DNA of 26,045 bases from Clostridiales bacterium (GCA_031287655.1 JAITSR010000279.1:1-26045); one strand, 5' to 3'. Positions 6,509-14,611 are shown, counted from the first letter of the stretch. The notes: a model not told the origin generated them from the sequence alone. A program made the numbers and translations.

Positions 6509-7489
6509 TTAGGCATGATGGCAGGCGACCCAGTGGTCGCTTCCGGGCGACAGCGGTTTTAATTCGGGCTCAACCTCCGAACATAAACCGGACGCCCTCT
6601 TGGGGCACCTCGGGTTAAAACGGCAGCCGCGGGGCAGGTTCACGGGACTCGGGACGTCGCCGCTCAGCATGACGCGCCGCCGCTGGCGGTCGAGTCTCGG
6701 ATTGGGTATGGGCACCGCGGAGAGCAGCGCGAGCGTATAGGGATGCAGCGGGTTTGAATAGAGCTCGTCCGAGCGTGTGATCTCAACGATTTTGCCCAGA
6801 TACATCACCGCCACGCGGTCGCTGATGTGGCGGACGACGGACAGGTCGTGGGCGATAAACAGGTAGGTCAGCCCGAGCTCCTCCCGGAGCCCTTCCAGCA
6901 AGGCGATGATCTGCGCCTGAACGGAAACGTCAAGCGCCGAGACCGGCTCGTCGCAGACGATGAACTTCGGGCGCAGAGCCAAAGCCCGCGCAATGCCGAT
7001 GCGCTGCCTCTGACCGCCGCTAAATTCGTGCGGGTAGCGGCCGGCCATGTTGGGGTCCAGCTCAACCATGCGAAAGAGCTCCGCGATCTCGTCCTTGCGC
7101 TCAGGCTCGCCATGCGCCCGGAACGGCTCGCCGATGATTTTGCCGACGGTCATCCGCGGGTCCAGAGAGGCCATCGGGTCCTGAAAAATCATTTGCATTT
7201 CACGGCGCGCGCGCCGCGCCTGCTCGGCGCCGAGCTTCGTCAGGTCAGTCCCCTCAAAGGACACGGTTCCCTTTATGTTGTCGTAAAGCCGGAGCACGCA
7301 GCGCCCGGTCGTCGTCTTGCCGCACCCACTCTCTCCGACGATGCCCAAGGTTTCGCCTTTCATAATATGAAAGGATATGCCGTCTACGGCGCGCAAGTCG
7401 GCGGTTTTCCGCCGAAAAGCGCCGCCGCCCGACGCAATCGGGAAAAATTTGGACATATTTTCAACGTCGAGTATACGCTCATTTTCCAA
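6509..7489 (-). CDS. Opp/Dpp-type ABC transporter ATPase, OppF-like
   Basis: A peptide/opine-class ABC ATPase of about 326 residues. Walker A is GESGCGKTT, the signature FSGGQRQR, Walker B FIVCDEPVSALD, and the switch histidine is in LFIAHDLS. The C-terminal oligopeptide-ATPase extension has the usual cysteine pattern (GCRFNPRCP, then SGLC, then WVACHHA). The frame is open to 7825, but that portion only shadows the oppD-like gene. I choose TTG at 7489, with GGGGG seven bases upstream, because LENERILDVENMSKFFPI matches the family N-terminus; ATG at 7456 is the other option. It should pair with the OppD-like protein as a heterodimer under the two permeases. Confidence 0.9.
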   Translation of the reverse strand: MENERILDVENMSKFFPIASGGGAFRRKTADLRAVDGISFHIMKGETLGIVGESGCGKTTTGRCVLRLYDNIKGTVSFEGTDLTKLGAEQARRARREMQMIFQDPMASLDPRMTVGKIIGEPFRAHGEPERKDEIAELFRMVELDPNMAGRYPHEFSGGQRQRIGIARALALRPKFIVCDEPVSALDVSVQAQIIALLEGLREELGLTYLFIAHDLSVVRHISDRVAVMYLGKIVEITRSDELYSNPLHPYTLALLSAVPIPNPRLDRQRRRVMLSGDVPSPVNLPRGCRFNPRCPKRASGLCSEVEPELKPLSPGSDHWVACHHA

Positions 7490-7510
7490 GTGACAACCCC
7501 CGATATAACA

Positions 7511-7554
7511 AATGTTGGTGCGACCAATGTTGGTAATGTTGGTATAACCAATGT
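7511..7554. repeat. Short imperfect tandem repeats between the two ATPase genes
   Basis: AATGTTGGT occurs at 7511-7519, 7526-7534 and 7535-7543, with a partial AATGT copy at 7550-7554, immediately after the oppD-like stop codon. On the transcribed strand the unit reads ACCAACATT. No coding role is visible. Confidence 0.75.
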
Positions 7555-8568
7555 CTATAAATACTTCCCGTGGTCGAAGAAGCAGGCGCAATAATGGTCG
7601 CCGGCGATATGCTCCAAAGGCGGGATTTCTTTTCTGCATATGTCCATCGCGGATTCGCAGCGCGGATGGAAGCTGCATCCGGACGGCAGCCGCGTCAGGT
7701 CGGGCGGCAGGCCCTTTATGACCCGCATCGATTTTTTGCGGGGGGAGTCCAGCCGGGGCACCGACGCCAAAAGCGCGCTCGTGTAAGGATGGGCCGGGCC
7801 GTCGAACAGCTGCTGGGTCGAACACGACTCAACCAAGCGGCCTGTGTACATGACGTTGACCCTGTCCACATAGCGGGCCACCAGACCGAGGTTGTGGGTT
7901 ATGATAATGACGGATATGCCGGATGTCCGCCTCAAATCGTCGATCAGCTCCATGAGCTGGGCCTGAATCGTGACATCCAGCGACGTTGTGGGTTCGTCCG
8001 CTATGAGCAATTCCGGCTTGCAGCTAAGGCCCATCGCAATCATAATCCGCTGCTGCATACCGCCGCTGAACTGAAACGGGTAATCGTGTACCCTGCGCTC
8101 CGCGTCCGGTATGCCCACCTGCTTTAACAGCCGGATGGATTCTTCCAGCGACTGTTTTTTGTCCAGCCCGCGGTGCAGCTCCAGCGTTTCGGAGAGCTGC
8201 CGCCGGACGGTCAGCACGGGGTTCAGCGAAGCCGACGGCTCCTGAAAAATCATCGCGATCCGGTTCCCGCGAATCTCGCGCATCTCCTGCTCGGTGAGCT
8301 TTAACAGGTCCTGACCGTTAAAAAGGATCTCCCCGCTGACAATCTCGCCCGGCGGGTTTGGAATCAACCTGAGCACGGACATCGCGCTGATGCTTTTTCC
8401 GCATCCGCTTTCCCCGACGACGCCGACGCTTTCGCCCTTGTACACATGGTAGGATAAGCCGTCCACGGCTTTAAGCGGTCCCGCCTTTGTGTGAAAATGC
8501 GTGCGCAGATTTTTGATTTCAAGTATTTTCCGGTTTTTGCCTTCTTCGCCGGCCGAAAATTCCGCCAC
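7555..8568 (-). CDS. Opp/Dpp-type ABC transporter ATPase, OppD-like
   Basis: The first of two transporter ATPases, about 337 residues. Walker A is GESGCGKSI, the signature FSGGMQQR, Walker B LLIADEPTTSLD, and the switch histidine is in IIITHNLG. The C-terminal oligopeptide-ATPase domain carries the family cysteines (GCSFHPRC, MDIC, YCACFF). The start is unsure: GTG at 8568 has GGGGG eight bases upstream, while TTG at 8583 gives five more residues but no clear ribosome site. Either start overlaps the 3' end of the permease gene by 50-65 bases, so translation is probably coupled. The stop is TAG. Confidence 0.92.
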   Translation of the reverse strand: MAEFSAGEEGKNRKILEIKNLRTHFHTKAGPLKAVDGLSYHVYKGESVGVVGESGCGKSISAMSVLRLIPNPPGEIVSGEILFNGQDLLKLTEQEMREIRGNRIAMIFQEPSASLNPVLTVRRQLSETLELHRGLDKKQSLEESIRLLKQVGIPDAERRVHDYPFQFSGGMQQRIMIAMGLSCKPELLIADEPTTSLDVTIQAQLMELIDDLRRTSGISVIIITHNLGLVARYVDRVNVMYTGRLVESCSTQQLFDGPAHPYTSALLASVPRLDSPRKKSMRVIKGLPPDLTRLPSGCSFHPRCESAMDICRKEIPPLEHIAGDHYCACFFDHGKYL

Positions 8569-9490
8569 CGAAACCGCCCCCAATCATTTTTTTGATTTTA
8601 TAAGAACCGGAGCCGCCTTCGAGCCTTGGATCAAGCAAATCCCGCAAAGCGTCGCCCAAAACGTTTACGCCGTATACCGCGACGCACAGGCACAGGCCGG
8701 GCCAAAACGCCATCCAAGGGGCGATCAGCATAAACGACCGGCCGCTCAAGCTGAGCATCCCGCCCCATGACGGCTCCGGAGGCGGAATCCCGAGGCCGAT
8801 AAAACTGAGCGTCGCTTCGGTGATGATCGCGGACCCCAAAGACGTCGTGAACATCACAATGACAGGCGCCATGACGTTCGGCAGGATATGTTCGGCCATC
8901 GTCCTCAACGACGTCGCGCCTATGGATCGGGACGCCTCGACGTAGAGGTTGCGCTTGATTGCGATCACCGCGCCGCGCACCACACGGACGCGCCCGCCGA
9001 CGCCGCCCTCGACGCCTAAAACCAATATGATCGGGAGCAGGCCCGGACCGGTGATCGCGACGACGGTCAGCACGACAATCAGGGAGGGCAGGCACATCAT
9101 GCCGTCGACGAAGCGCTGTATGACAAAGTCGACCGCGCCGCCAAAATACCCCGAAATGATCCCCAGCACGGCGGCCAGCGCCGTCCCAATCAACGCGACG
9201 GAGAAGCCGACGATCATGGATATGCGCGCCCCGTAAATAATCCGGCTCAGCAGGTCGCGCCCGAGATTATCCGTCCCCAGAATGTGCGCCGGGCTGGAAG
9301 GGCTCAATCTCGCGCTCAAATCCATGTCGTTATAGCCATATGGCGCCAACACGTTGGCAAAAACGCCGACGAGCAGCAAAACCAGCAAAACAACGGCCCC
9401 CGCCGCGCCCAAAGGCTTTTCTTTCACAAGCCTGACCAGCATATTCACGGCATAATTTCTTTTTTTCGCTTCTTTTTCCACAGCGTCCAC
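8519..9490 (-). CDS. Opp/Dpp-type permease, DppC/OppC-like
   Basis: A 323-residue inner-membrane permease. It has a first hydrophobic helix at about 27-50 (GAAGAVVLLVLLLVGVFANVLAPYG), the HILGTDNLGRDLLSRIIYGAR motif of the OppC class, four to five further helices, and an EAA loop with EASRSIGATSLRTMAEHILPN that docks the ATPases. Two departures are notable: the segment before the EAA loop reads GVEGGVGGRVRVVRGAV, more glycine-rich than usual, and the C-terminus ends in a Gly- and Arg-rich tail (GGGFGGGIFGRRRRQ) encoded in the overlap with the ATPase gene. The start is GTG at 9490 with a G-run 11 bases upstream. Confidence 0.92.
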   Translation of the reverse strand: MDAVEKEAKKRNYAVNMLVRLVKEKPLGAAGAVVLLVLLLVGVFANVLAPYGYNDMDLSARLSPSSPAHILGTDNLGRDLLSRIIYGARISMIVGFSVALIGTALAAVLGIISGYFGGAVDFVIQRFVDGMMCLPSLIVVLTVVAITGPGLLPIILVLGVEGGVGGRVRVVRGAVIAIKRNLYVEASRSIGATSLRTMAEHILPNVMAPVIVMFTTSLGSAIITEATLSFIGLGIPPPEPSWGGMLSLSGRSFMLIAPWMAFWPGLCLCVAVYGVNVLGDALRDLLDPRLEGGSGSYKIKKMIGGGFGGGIFGRRRRQKPENT

Positions 9491-9545
9491 CGCCGCGCAC
9501 GCCCCCCTTTTTGCCCCGAGTTTATTTGAATGAAACGCCCGGGTT

Positions 9546-10511
9546 TTAGTCGTATTTGATTCTCGGGTCCAGATAGACGTACAAAATATCGATGATGATG
9601 TTGACCACCAAAATGAAACCCGCCATGACCAATGTGACCGCCGAAATAATCGGATAATCGCGCTTGTTCAGCGCCGTCAGCAGATAGCGCCCGATTCCGG
9701 GCAGCCCGAAGATTTGCTCCATAATCGCGGAGCCGCCGATAATGATCGGCAGCTGGTTGCCGACGGTCGTCAGCACCGGGATAAACGCGTTTTTCAGAAC
9801 ATGCCTCCGGACGACAGTCGTTTCTTTTAGGCCCTTCGACCACGCCGTCCGGACATAGTCCAGCCGCATCACTTCCAAAATCATCGTTCTCATCATGCGC
9901 ATCGTGACGCCCGACAGCCCCATTCCGATAATGGCCGCCGGAAGCAGAAACTGGGCGAGGTTTCCCCCTATGTCTTTGCTGAACGGGATATATTCCAGCT
10001 GCGGCGTCCAGTTCCACCATATGGACGGGTAGACGACGGCCATCGTGCCGAGCCACAGAGCGGGTATCGAGATCGCCGCGATGCCGATCGACCGCCCGAC
10101 ATAGTCGCTCCACGTATCCGGGCGAACGGCCGAATAGACCGCCACGGGAATCGCGAAAAGCAAGGACAAAACAATCGCAAGCCCCCCGAGCTCTATCGAG
10201 ACGGGCAGCTGCCGCCGCAGCTCGTCAAAGATGTCGTCGCCTGTCCATAACGACTGCCCGAAATCCAGACGCAATAGGTTCCGTATCCACCTTATGTACT
10301 GGATATGGACCGGGACGTCCAAGCCCAGCTGGGACTTAATCACATCGGCCGTCACAGCGGTGTCTATTTTAGAGGCTTCGCCGCCCATTTCCGCGACCAT
10401 CAGGTCGACGACGTCGCCCGGCACAAACCGCACGAGCAGAAAAATGACCACCGTTATGAAAAATGTCGCCGGAATAAGAAAAAGAAGCCTGCGCGCCAAA
10501 TAACCGCCCAT
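9546..10511 (-). CDS. Opp/Dpp-type permease, DppB/OppB-like
   Basis: A 321-residue permease beginning MGGYLARRLLFLIPATFFITVVIFLLVRFVPGD, the classic OppB/DppB N-terminus with one membrane helix. It continues with the LGLDVPVHIQYIRWI periplasmic region, membrane helices around 95-120, 135-165, 180-205, 245-265 and 285-310, and an EAA loop with RTAWSKGLKETTVVRRHVLKNAFIP. The C-terminus YVYLDPRIKYD is typical. It forms the heterodimeric channel with the next permease 55 bases downstream. The ATG at 10511 has GGGAGG about 13 bases upstream. Confidence 0.94.
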   Translation of the reverse strand: MGGYLARRLLFLIPATFFITVVIFLLVRFVPGDVVDLMVAEMGGEASKIDTAVTADVIKSQLGLDVPVHIQYIRWIRNLLRLDFGQSLWTGDDIFDELRRQLPVSIELGGLAIVLSLLFAIPVAVYSAVRPDTWSDYVGRSIGIAAISIPALWLGTMAVVYPSIWWNWTPQLEYIPFSKDIGGNLAQFLLPAAIIGMGLSGVTMRMMRTMILEVMRLDYVRTAWSKGLKETTVVRRHVLKNAFIPVLTTVGNQLPIIIGGSAIMEQIFGLPGIGRYLLTALNKRDYPIISAVTLVMAGFILVVNIIIDILYVYLDPRIKYD

Positions 10512-10562
10512 CGTTTAATCACTGCCTCCCAGTCATTTGCGGATAAACATATATTTTAAGCA

Positions 10563-11207
10563 TTACTCTGGACTTTTTGCGGTGATTTTTTGCAGTTTCC
10601 CTTTTTCGGCGGGAATTTTTACTTCGCCGATCCAAGGCTCGACGTTTATCCACGCGGAGCTTTTGTCGCTGTTCGCGAAATCGTCCCGCTCCCGCTGCGT
10701 CGTATATTTTATGACATGCTCGCAAATCCAGCCGCCGCCGGGCGACTCCCCGGCTTGGGCGTGGTAATGCACCGTCGCGGGGTTGTAAGCCAAACTCTTG
10801 ACGGGGTCCACGAAGCAGTACAACCGCCCGAGCTCGCTTTCGCCATACTCCCTCCACACCTCCGACATGACGCAGCCGGGCCCTTTGAACCGGCGTATTT
10901 CGTTTTCGCCGGGTTCCAAAATTTCCCCCGCCGCGGAGTCCGTCATGCCGTAAGCCGGCAGGTCGCCGGGGAAGGGGTCTTTGGCCGGGTCCCCTCCGGC
11001 GGCTGTAACCGCAGCTTTTCCCCGTTCGGCCACCCTTGTGCCGTAATCTTTAATCGCCTTTAGGATAAGCTCCTTGCCCTTTTCCTCGCCAAACTCGTCC
11101 ACAAGGGTTCTCGCGAAAGCCAGATGCAGAAGTCCCAATCGGATGCAGACCTTCCGGACTTGTTCCTTCGCGTCCTCCAAAGAGACCGTTTCTGTTTTTT
11201 CAGCCAT
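10563..11207 (-). CDS. L-2-amino-thiazoline-4-carboxylate hydrolase-like protein
   Basis: A 214-residue soluble protein from MAEKTETVSLEDAKEQ. The features resemble the ATC-hydrolase family: an N-terminal helical region with GKELILKAIKDYGTRVAERG, then a small domain with GCVMSEVWREYGESELGRLYCFVDPVKSLAYNPA (about 115-150) and a late conserved cysteine in GGWICEHVIKY. Known members open the thiazoline ring on the route from 2-amino-thiazoline-4-carboxylate to cysteine, but most family members are uncharacterised. The ATG at 11207 has GGGAGGGG six bases upstream; the longer frame to 11273 overlaps a hairpin repeat and is not needed. It lies between the binding-protein and permease genes, which suggests it processes the imported substrate. 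Confidence 0.68.
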   Translation of the reverse strand: MAEKTETVSLEDAKEQVRKVCIRLGLLHLAFARTLVDEFGEEKGKELILKAIKDYGTRVAERGKAAVTAAGGDPAKDPFPGDLPAYGMTDSAAGEILEPGENEIRRFKGPGCVMSEVWREYGESELGRLYCFVDPVKSLAYNPATVHYHAQAGESPGGGWICEHVIKYTTQRERDDFANSDKSSAWINVEPWIGEVKIPAEKGKLQKITAKSPE

Positions 11208-11239
11208 TTTAAACCCCTCCCAATATATCGGTGTCGTGT

Positions 11240-11275
11240 GAGCGTATTCGTTTGATGGACTTTCCGAATACACTC
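11240..11275. repeat. 36-nt hairpin element, copy B
   Basis: Arms GAGCGTATTCG (11240-11250) and CGAATACACTC (11265-11275) with a 14-nt loop (11251-11264). One arm overlaps the TGA stop of the binding-protein gene (11274-11276). The loop agrees with copies A and C at 10 of 14 positions each when aligned in the matching orientation. Confidence 0.88.
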
Positions 11276-13148
11276 AATACCCCATCGAAGCCTTCAGCGC
11301 CTGATCGATCCAAATATATTTTGTGAAGTTGTAGAAATGGCCGCTGCCAAGGGCGTATTCCCCGCTGTAGTTTTTGACCCAAGGCCACCACATCGTATAG
11401 GTATACGGCGCGGGCATGACCAAATACCATGCCTGCTCAAGGACGTAAGGCGTGGAGTCGCCTATCAGCGGCCATGATTTTGTGTCGTCTATCATGAAAT
11501 ACTTGTTGAACTCGTCAATCATGTCGTTGACGACCGGGTCGTCAATCATAGCGGTGTTGACATGATCTGTCGGCCTGTGGTGATGGAAGGCGGCCGGGGT
11601 CCCGCCGAAGCCGTCCACAAAAATAGCCTGCTCGTGGGTCCTGCCGTTGCTGATCGAAAGATACACGGCCGTTTCTTTGACCTGCAAGTCCAGATTCACG
11701 CCGATTGACGCCAACTGATTTTGCAGGATACTCGCCAGATCGATTTGACTCCCCTGCAAAATGACCTGAATCGTAAAGCCGTTGGGGTATCCCGCTTCCG
11801 CAAGCATTTGTTTGGCCTTCTCGGGATTGTATACGAAAAGCTCTTGGACCTCCGCGGGCAAGCTCTCAAATTCGCGGTAAGCCCCCAAAGTCTTGAGCAA
11901 TTGGGACGCGTTGGCCGGATAGCCGATCATTTCGGCTTCCCCGCCATAGTAGTCCTTTATAAGGGCCTGCCGGTCGATCCCCATTTGAATTGCCTGCCGG
12001 ACCTTTACGTCATACCACGGCAAATCGGGGTTGTCCGATCTGAGGGCGATGCCGCTGGGCTGGCCTGCGATGCGGGCGTACTTTAACTCCGGGTTGCTTG
12101 TGCTGAGCTCTTTGAAATTGTCCAATGAAATGTTGCGCATGTAGTCGACCTTACCGACGCGGAAAGCCGACAATTGCGTGGACAGGTCGGGCAAAACCAA
12201 GTATTTGACTTCGTCGAGGTAGGGCAGCTGATTCCCGAGGCCGGGGCCCATCGGGTCGGTTTCCCAGTAATTGTCGTTGCGCTTGAACGTCATCGCGCTG
12301 TTGTCGACAAAATCCGTCAGAAAATAGGGTCCGGTGCCGACGTCGTTTAAAACGTCGCTCAGGTCGCCGTATTTTTGAACCACTTCCGGCGCGAAAATGC
12401 CCGTCATTCCGGAAATCCAATAAAACACCGCGCCGACGTATCCGGGCTGGGTCGTGATTTTTACGGTCCAATCGTCCACGAGCTCGATATTGGTCGGAAA
12501 TTCCTCGGGCGTCAGCCGCGCGTAAGTGTGCGCGTTCGGCACGGGCGCGGTCGGCTCCACGTTGAATTGACGCCGAATGGAATAGGCGACATCCGCCCCG
12601 GTAAGCTCCCTGCCGTTTACCAAGCGGCTGGCCTCGCTGTCCGGGTTCAGGCCGAAATGGACGCCTTTGCGGATATGATAGATGATTGTGTCGTCGCCGA
12701 TGATCTCCCAGCTTTCGGCAAGCGCGCCCTTGCTTACCGTGATCGGGGGCGTGCTGTTGTCGAAATCGGCGAGATGCTCCCCGGTGGGGCCTTTCGTCCA
12801 GTCCCCTTCTATCAGCGTGTTCGCGGTTTGCTTGAGATGGCTCGTGCCCCCATAATTAAAAAGCGCGGAGTCAAAGCCCGTCTGCTGGGACGTCATCGAT
12901 ATTGTAAAAACGCCGCCGTACTCGGGCTCGGCCGGCGCGCTTTCCGCCGCCGCCGCCGGGCTCGTTTCCGTCTCCGCGCCTACCCCGGCGTCCGAGCTTG
13001 TTTCCGTCGCCGTCGACGAGGACTCGGGCGCCCGCGTGGCGCCGGCGGACCCGGAAGGAACCGAACAGGCGGCAAGGCTCAACAGCAAAACGGCTGTGAC
13101 AGCGATGAACAGCGCTTTTCCGATGGGTCGTCCTTTGAAGTTTAACAT
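11274..13148 (-). CDS. Family 5 solute-binding lipoprotein of the Opp/Dpp transporter
   Basis: A 624-residue extracellular binding lipoprotein. The N-terminus has basic residues, a hydrophobic stretch (about 12-25) and a lipobox LAAC with the lipidated Cys at 28. A Ser/Thr/Ala/Glu-rich linker (29-70) tethers it to the membrane. The SBP family 5 fold follows: EYGGVFTIS, ALAESWEIIGDDTIIYHIRKGVHF, NGRELTGADVAYSI, VGTGPYFLTDF, VRQAIQMGIDRQALI and AGYPNGFTIQV. Family members bind peptides, nickel complexes, opines or other small molecules. It is somewhat longer than the usual 500-550 residues. The ATG at 13148 has AAAGGGG nine bases upstream. Ligand is unknown; the aromatic-rich C-terminal region gives no clear specificity clue. 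Confidence 0.94.
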   Translation of the reverse strand: MLNFKGRPIGKALFIAVTAVLLLSLAACSVPSGSAGATRAPESSSTATETSSDAGVGAETETSPAAAAESAPAEPEYGGVFTISMTSQQTGFDSALFNYGGTSHLKQTANTLIEGDWTKGPTGEHLADFDNSTPPITVSKGALAESWEIIGDDTIIYHIRKGVHFGLNPDSEASRLVNGRELTGADVAYSIRRQFNVEPTAPVPNAHTYARLTPEEFPTNIELVDDWTVKITTQPGYVGAVFYWISGMTGIFAPEVVQKYGDLSDVLNDVGTGPYFLTDFVDNSAMTFKRNDNYWETDPMGPGLGNQLPYLDEVKYLVLPDLSTQLSAFRVGKVDYMRNISLDNFKELSTSNPELKYARIAGQPSGIALRSDNPDLPWYDVKVRQAIQMGIDRQALIKDYYGGEAEMIGYPANASQLLKTLGAYREFESLPAEVQELFVYNPEKAKQMLAEAGYPNGFTIQVILQGSQIDLASILQNQLASIGVNLDLQVKETAVYLSISNGRTHEQAIFVDGFGGTPAAFHHHRPTDHVNTAMIDDPVVNDMIDEFNKYFMIDDTKSWPLIGDSTPYVLEQAWYLVMPAPYTYTMWWPWVKNYSGEYALGSGHFYNFTKYIWIDQALKASMGY

Positions 13149-13173
13149 ACGTTAATACCCCTTTCGCTTTATG

Positions 13174-13412
13174 GAGTTTATTCGGAAACTCGGACGCCTT
13201 GTGGCGACTACGTTTCGCGGCTATGCCGCAAAACTTGCCTGCGCCTTCTCGCTCCAGCGCGCTCCACCCTGTAACGCCAATCCATGGCGTTACAGCCCCC
13301 ACTCGTCGCCCTCGTATCCTCTAAACAGCTCCGCTTATATTGTCGCGTGAAAATGCGATTTCCACGCGACTCCGTGCGCTACGCGCACGCGCGCTACCTC
13401 TTCCGGTAGCGC
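13174..13412. repeat. Palindrome-rich intergenic segment (no gene seen)
   Basis: Part of the 416-base gap between the binding-protein and methyltransferase genes. Successive inverted repeats are GAGTTT/AAACTC (13174-13191), GCGGC-TAT-GCCGC (13217-13229), TGTAACGCCA-5-TGGCGTTACA (13270-13294), GTCGCGTG/CACGCGAC (13342-13370), GTGCGC-TAC-GCGCAC (13374-13388) and GCGCTACC-6-GGTAGCGC (13391-13412). The last three run almost directly into hairpin copy C. No open frame with a ribosome site is convincing. It may be stacked repeat insertions or a structured RNA. Confidence 0.75.
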
Positions 13413-13414
13413 GT

Positions 13415-13450
13415 GAGTGTATTCGTTTAATTTCCTTTCCGAATACACTC
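13415..13450. repeat. 36-nt hairpin element, copy C
   Basis: Perfect 11-bp arms GAGTGTATTCG (13415-13425) and CGAATACACTC (13440-13450) around a 14-nt loop. This is the only copy with fully complementary arms. Confidence 0.9.
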
Positions 13451-13489
13451 TTTATGCTCATCTCAAGCTATTTTACGCGGGAGACTGCC

Positions 13490-13524
13490 TGCATTGCCTG
13501 CATCGCCGGGATGCAGGCAATGCA
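13490..13524. repeat. 15-bp perfect stem-loop between methyltransferase and binding-protein genes
   Basis: TGCATTGCCTGCATC (13490-13504) pairs perfectly with GATGCAGGCAATGCA (13510-13524) around a 5-nt loop. A further GCAATGCAGGCAATGC copy follows at about 13527-13542, so alternative pairings are possible. It lies just downstream of the methyltransferase stop on the minus strand. There is no T-run after it in either direction, so a mRNA-stabilising or repeat origin is more likely than a simple terminator. Confidence 0.8.
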
Positions 13525-13564
13525 CAAGCAATGCAGGCAATGCCCCGCGGCCGAACGTGCGGAT

Positions 13565-14569
13565 TTACAGGGCGGCCGCCGCCGCCTCGCGCACCCATTC
13601 CAGATGGCTCAAATCGGTGTCGCTTGGCACCGTGCAGTCCGCGCCCACAACAACGCCGACCTTGCCGGCGTCCGCCAGCAGCTTTTGGGTGAAGTCCTGT
13701 ATGGCTTCCTTGGCGCCGGTCTGGATGAGAGAGCCGCCCGGATTCGCAAAGCCGCCGATGACCGCCTTGCCGCCGAAAAGCTTTTTGCCCGCGCTCAGGC
13801 TGACGTTCTCGACGTTGACAGCCCAGTTGATCGCGTCGGCGTCGTAATCCACATACAGGCTCAGGTCGTTTTTCTTGCCGTTATACCCGCATATATGCAG
13901 AATCTGCGAGCCGCCCAGTTCCTTGGCCTTTTGCAGGAAGTAGTTTTCAGCGGGCGCAACGATCTTCCTGTATAGCTCGCTCGTGACGACGTCCGGCGCG
14001 GGGTTGCTCACGCTGAAATAGATACCGTCGATACCCGCCTCGATCAGAGCCTTCGCGAGGACAAGCAGGCCGTCCGCGATCGTATGCAGCGCGTCGGCGA
14101 CCGCGTCCGGGTCCTGTTTTAAGATTTTGGCGAAGCTCTCCTTTCCAATGATATACAGCAGATTGGAAATGGGCGAGAAGGAGTTGTAAAAATAACTCGT
14201 GTCCTCCTGAAGGGCGAGTACATCCTTCGCGAGCGCCACCTGTTCGGCGACCCAAGGCTCATTGGCGCCGATGACGGTGATCTTTTTGAGGTCCGCCGGC
14301 GAGTCATAGCGCTCACCTGCCCCGACGGGATAGGAGAAATAGCCGTCGCTCATGACTTTTACAAAATCCGGCTTGAATTTGGTGATGTAATTCTTGTGGC
14401 CCTCATAATTTTTCCGCCTTAACTCCGGCTCTTTTAAGGCGCCGTTCATGTCGTTCCCGCCAGTCAAAAAATGGAACCAGAAACCCACGGGTACCCGGTC
14501 GACAGGCTCGTTGCGGAACGCCTTTTGAATCCTCTCTTTGTTTCCCAGAATTTTTCCCAAAACAGTCAT
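13565..14569 (-). CDS. UroD-superfamily zinc methyltransferase (MtaA/MtbA/CmuA-like)
   Basis: A 334-residue protein of the uroporphyrinogen-decarboxylase superfamily. The N-terminus (NKERIQKAFRNEPVDRVPVGFW) is typical. The motif LHICG (H225, C227) together with a late cysteine at 312 in GADCTVPSDTDL reproduces the His-x-Cys...Cys zinc site of cobalamin:thiol methyltransferases, so methyl transfer is more likely than porphyrinogen decarboxylation. No corrinoid protein lies in the window. Start choice is delicate: AAAGGAG abuts the ATG at 14569 with no spacing, while TTG at 14560 has it nine bases upstream and may be the true start. A strong promoter lies at 14691-14719. It is the first gene of the direction that includes the transporter. 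Confidence 0.86.
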   Translation of the reverse strand: MTVLGKILGNKERIQKAFRNEPVDRVPVGFWFHFLTGGNDMNGALKEPELRRKNYEGHKNYITKFKPDFVKVMSDGYFSYPVGAGERYDSPADLKKITVIGANEPWVAEQVALAKDVLALQEDTSYFYNSFSPISNLLYIIGKESFAKILKQDPDAVADALHTIADGLLVLAKALIEAGIDGIYFSVSNPAPDVVTSELYRKIVAPAENYFLQKAKELGGSQILHICGYNGKKNDLSLYVDYDADAINWAVNVENVSLSAGKKLFGGKAVIGGFANPGGSLIQTGAKEAIQDFTQKLLADAGKVGVVVGADCTVPSDTDLSHLEWVREAAAAAL

Positions 14570-14611
14570 CTCCTTTGATATTTTTTTTGCCTTATCGGCC
14601 GGACCATAATA

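Noticed and set aside
7490..7825. N-terminal extension of the OppF-like protein up to 7825
   Set aside because: It overlaps the oppD-like gene in another frame, shows no family similarity, and crosses a repeat array; the ribosome site and family alignment support a start at 7489 or 7456.
4899..13450. CRISPR array
   Set aside because: The 36-nt repeated unit is CRISPR-like in length, but the copies are kilobases apart, one is inverted, there are no spacers and no cas genes.
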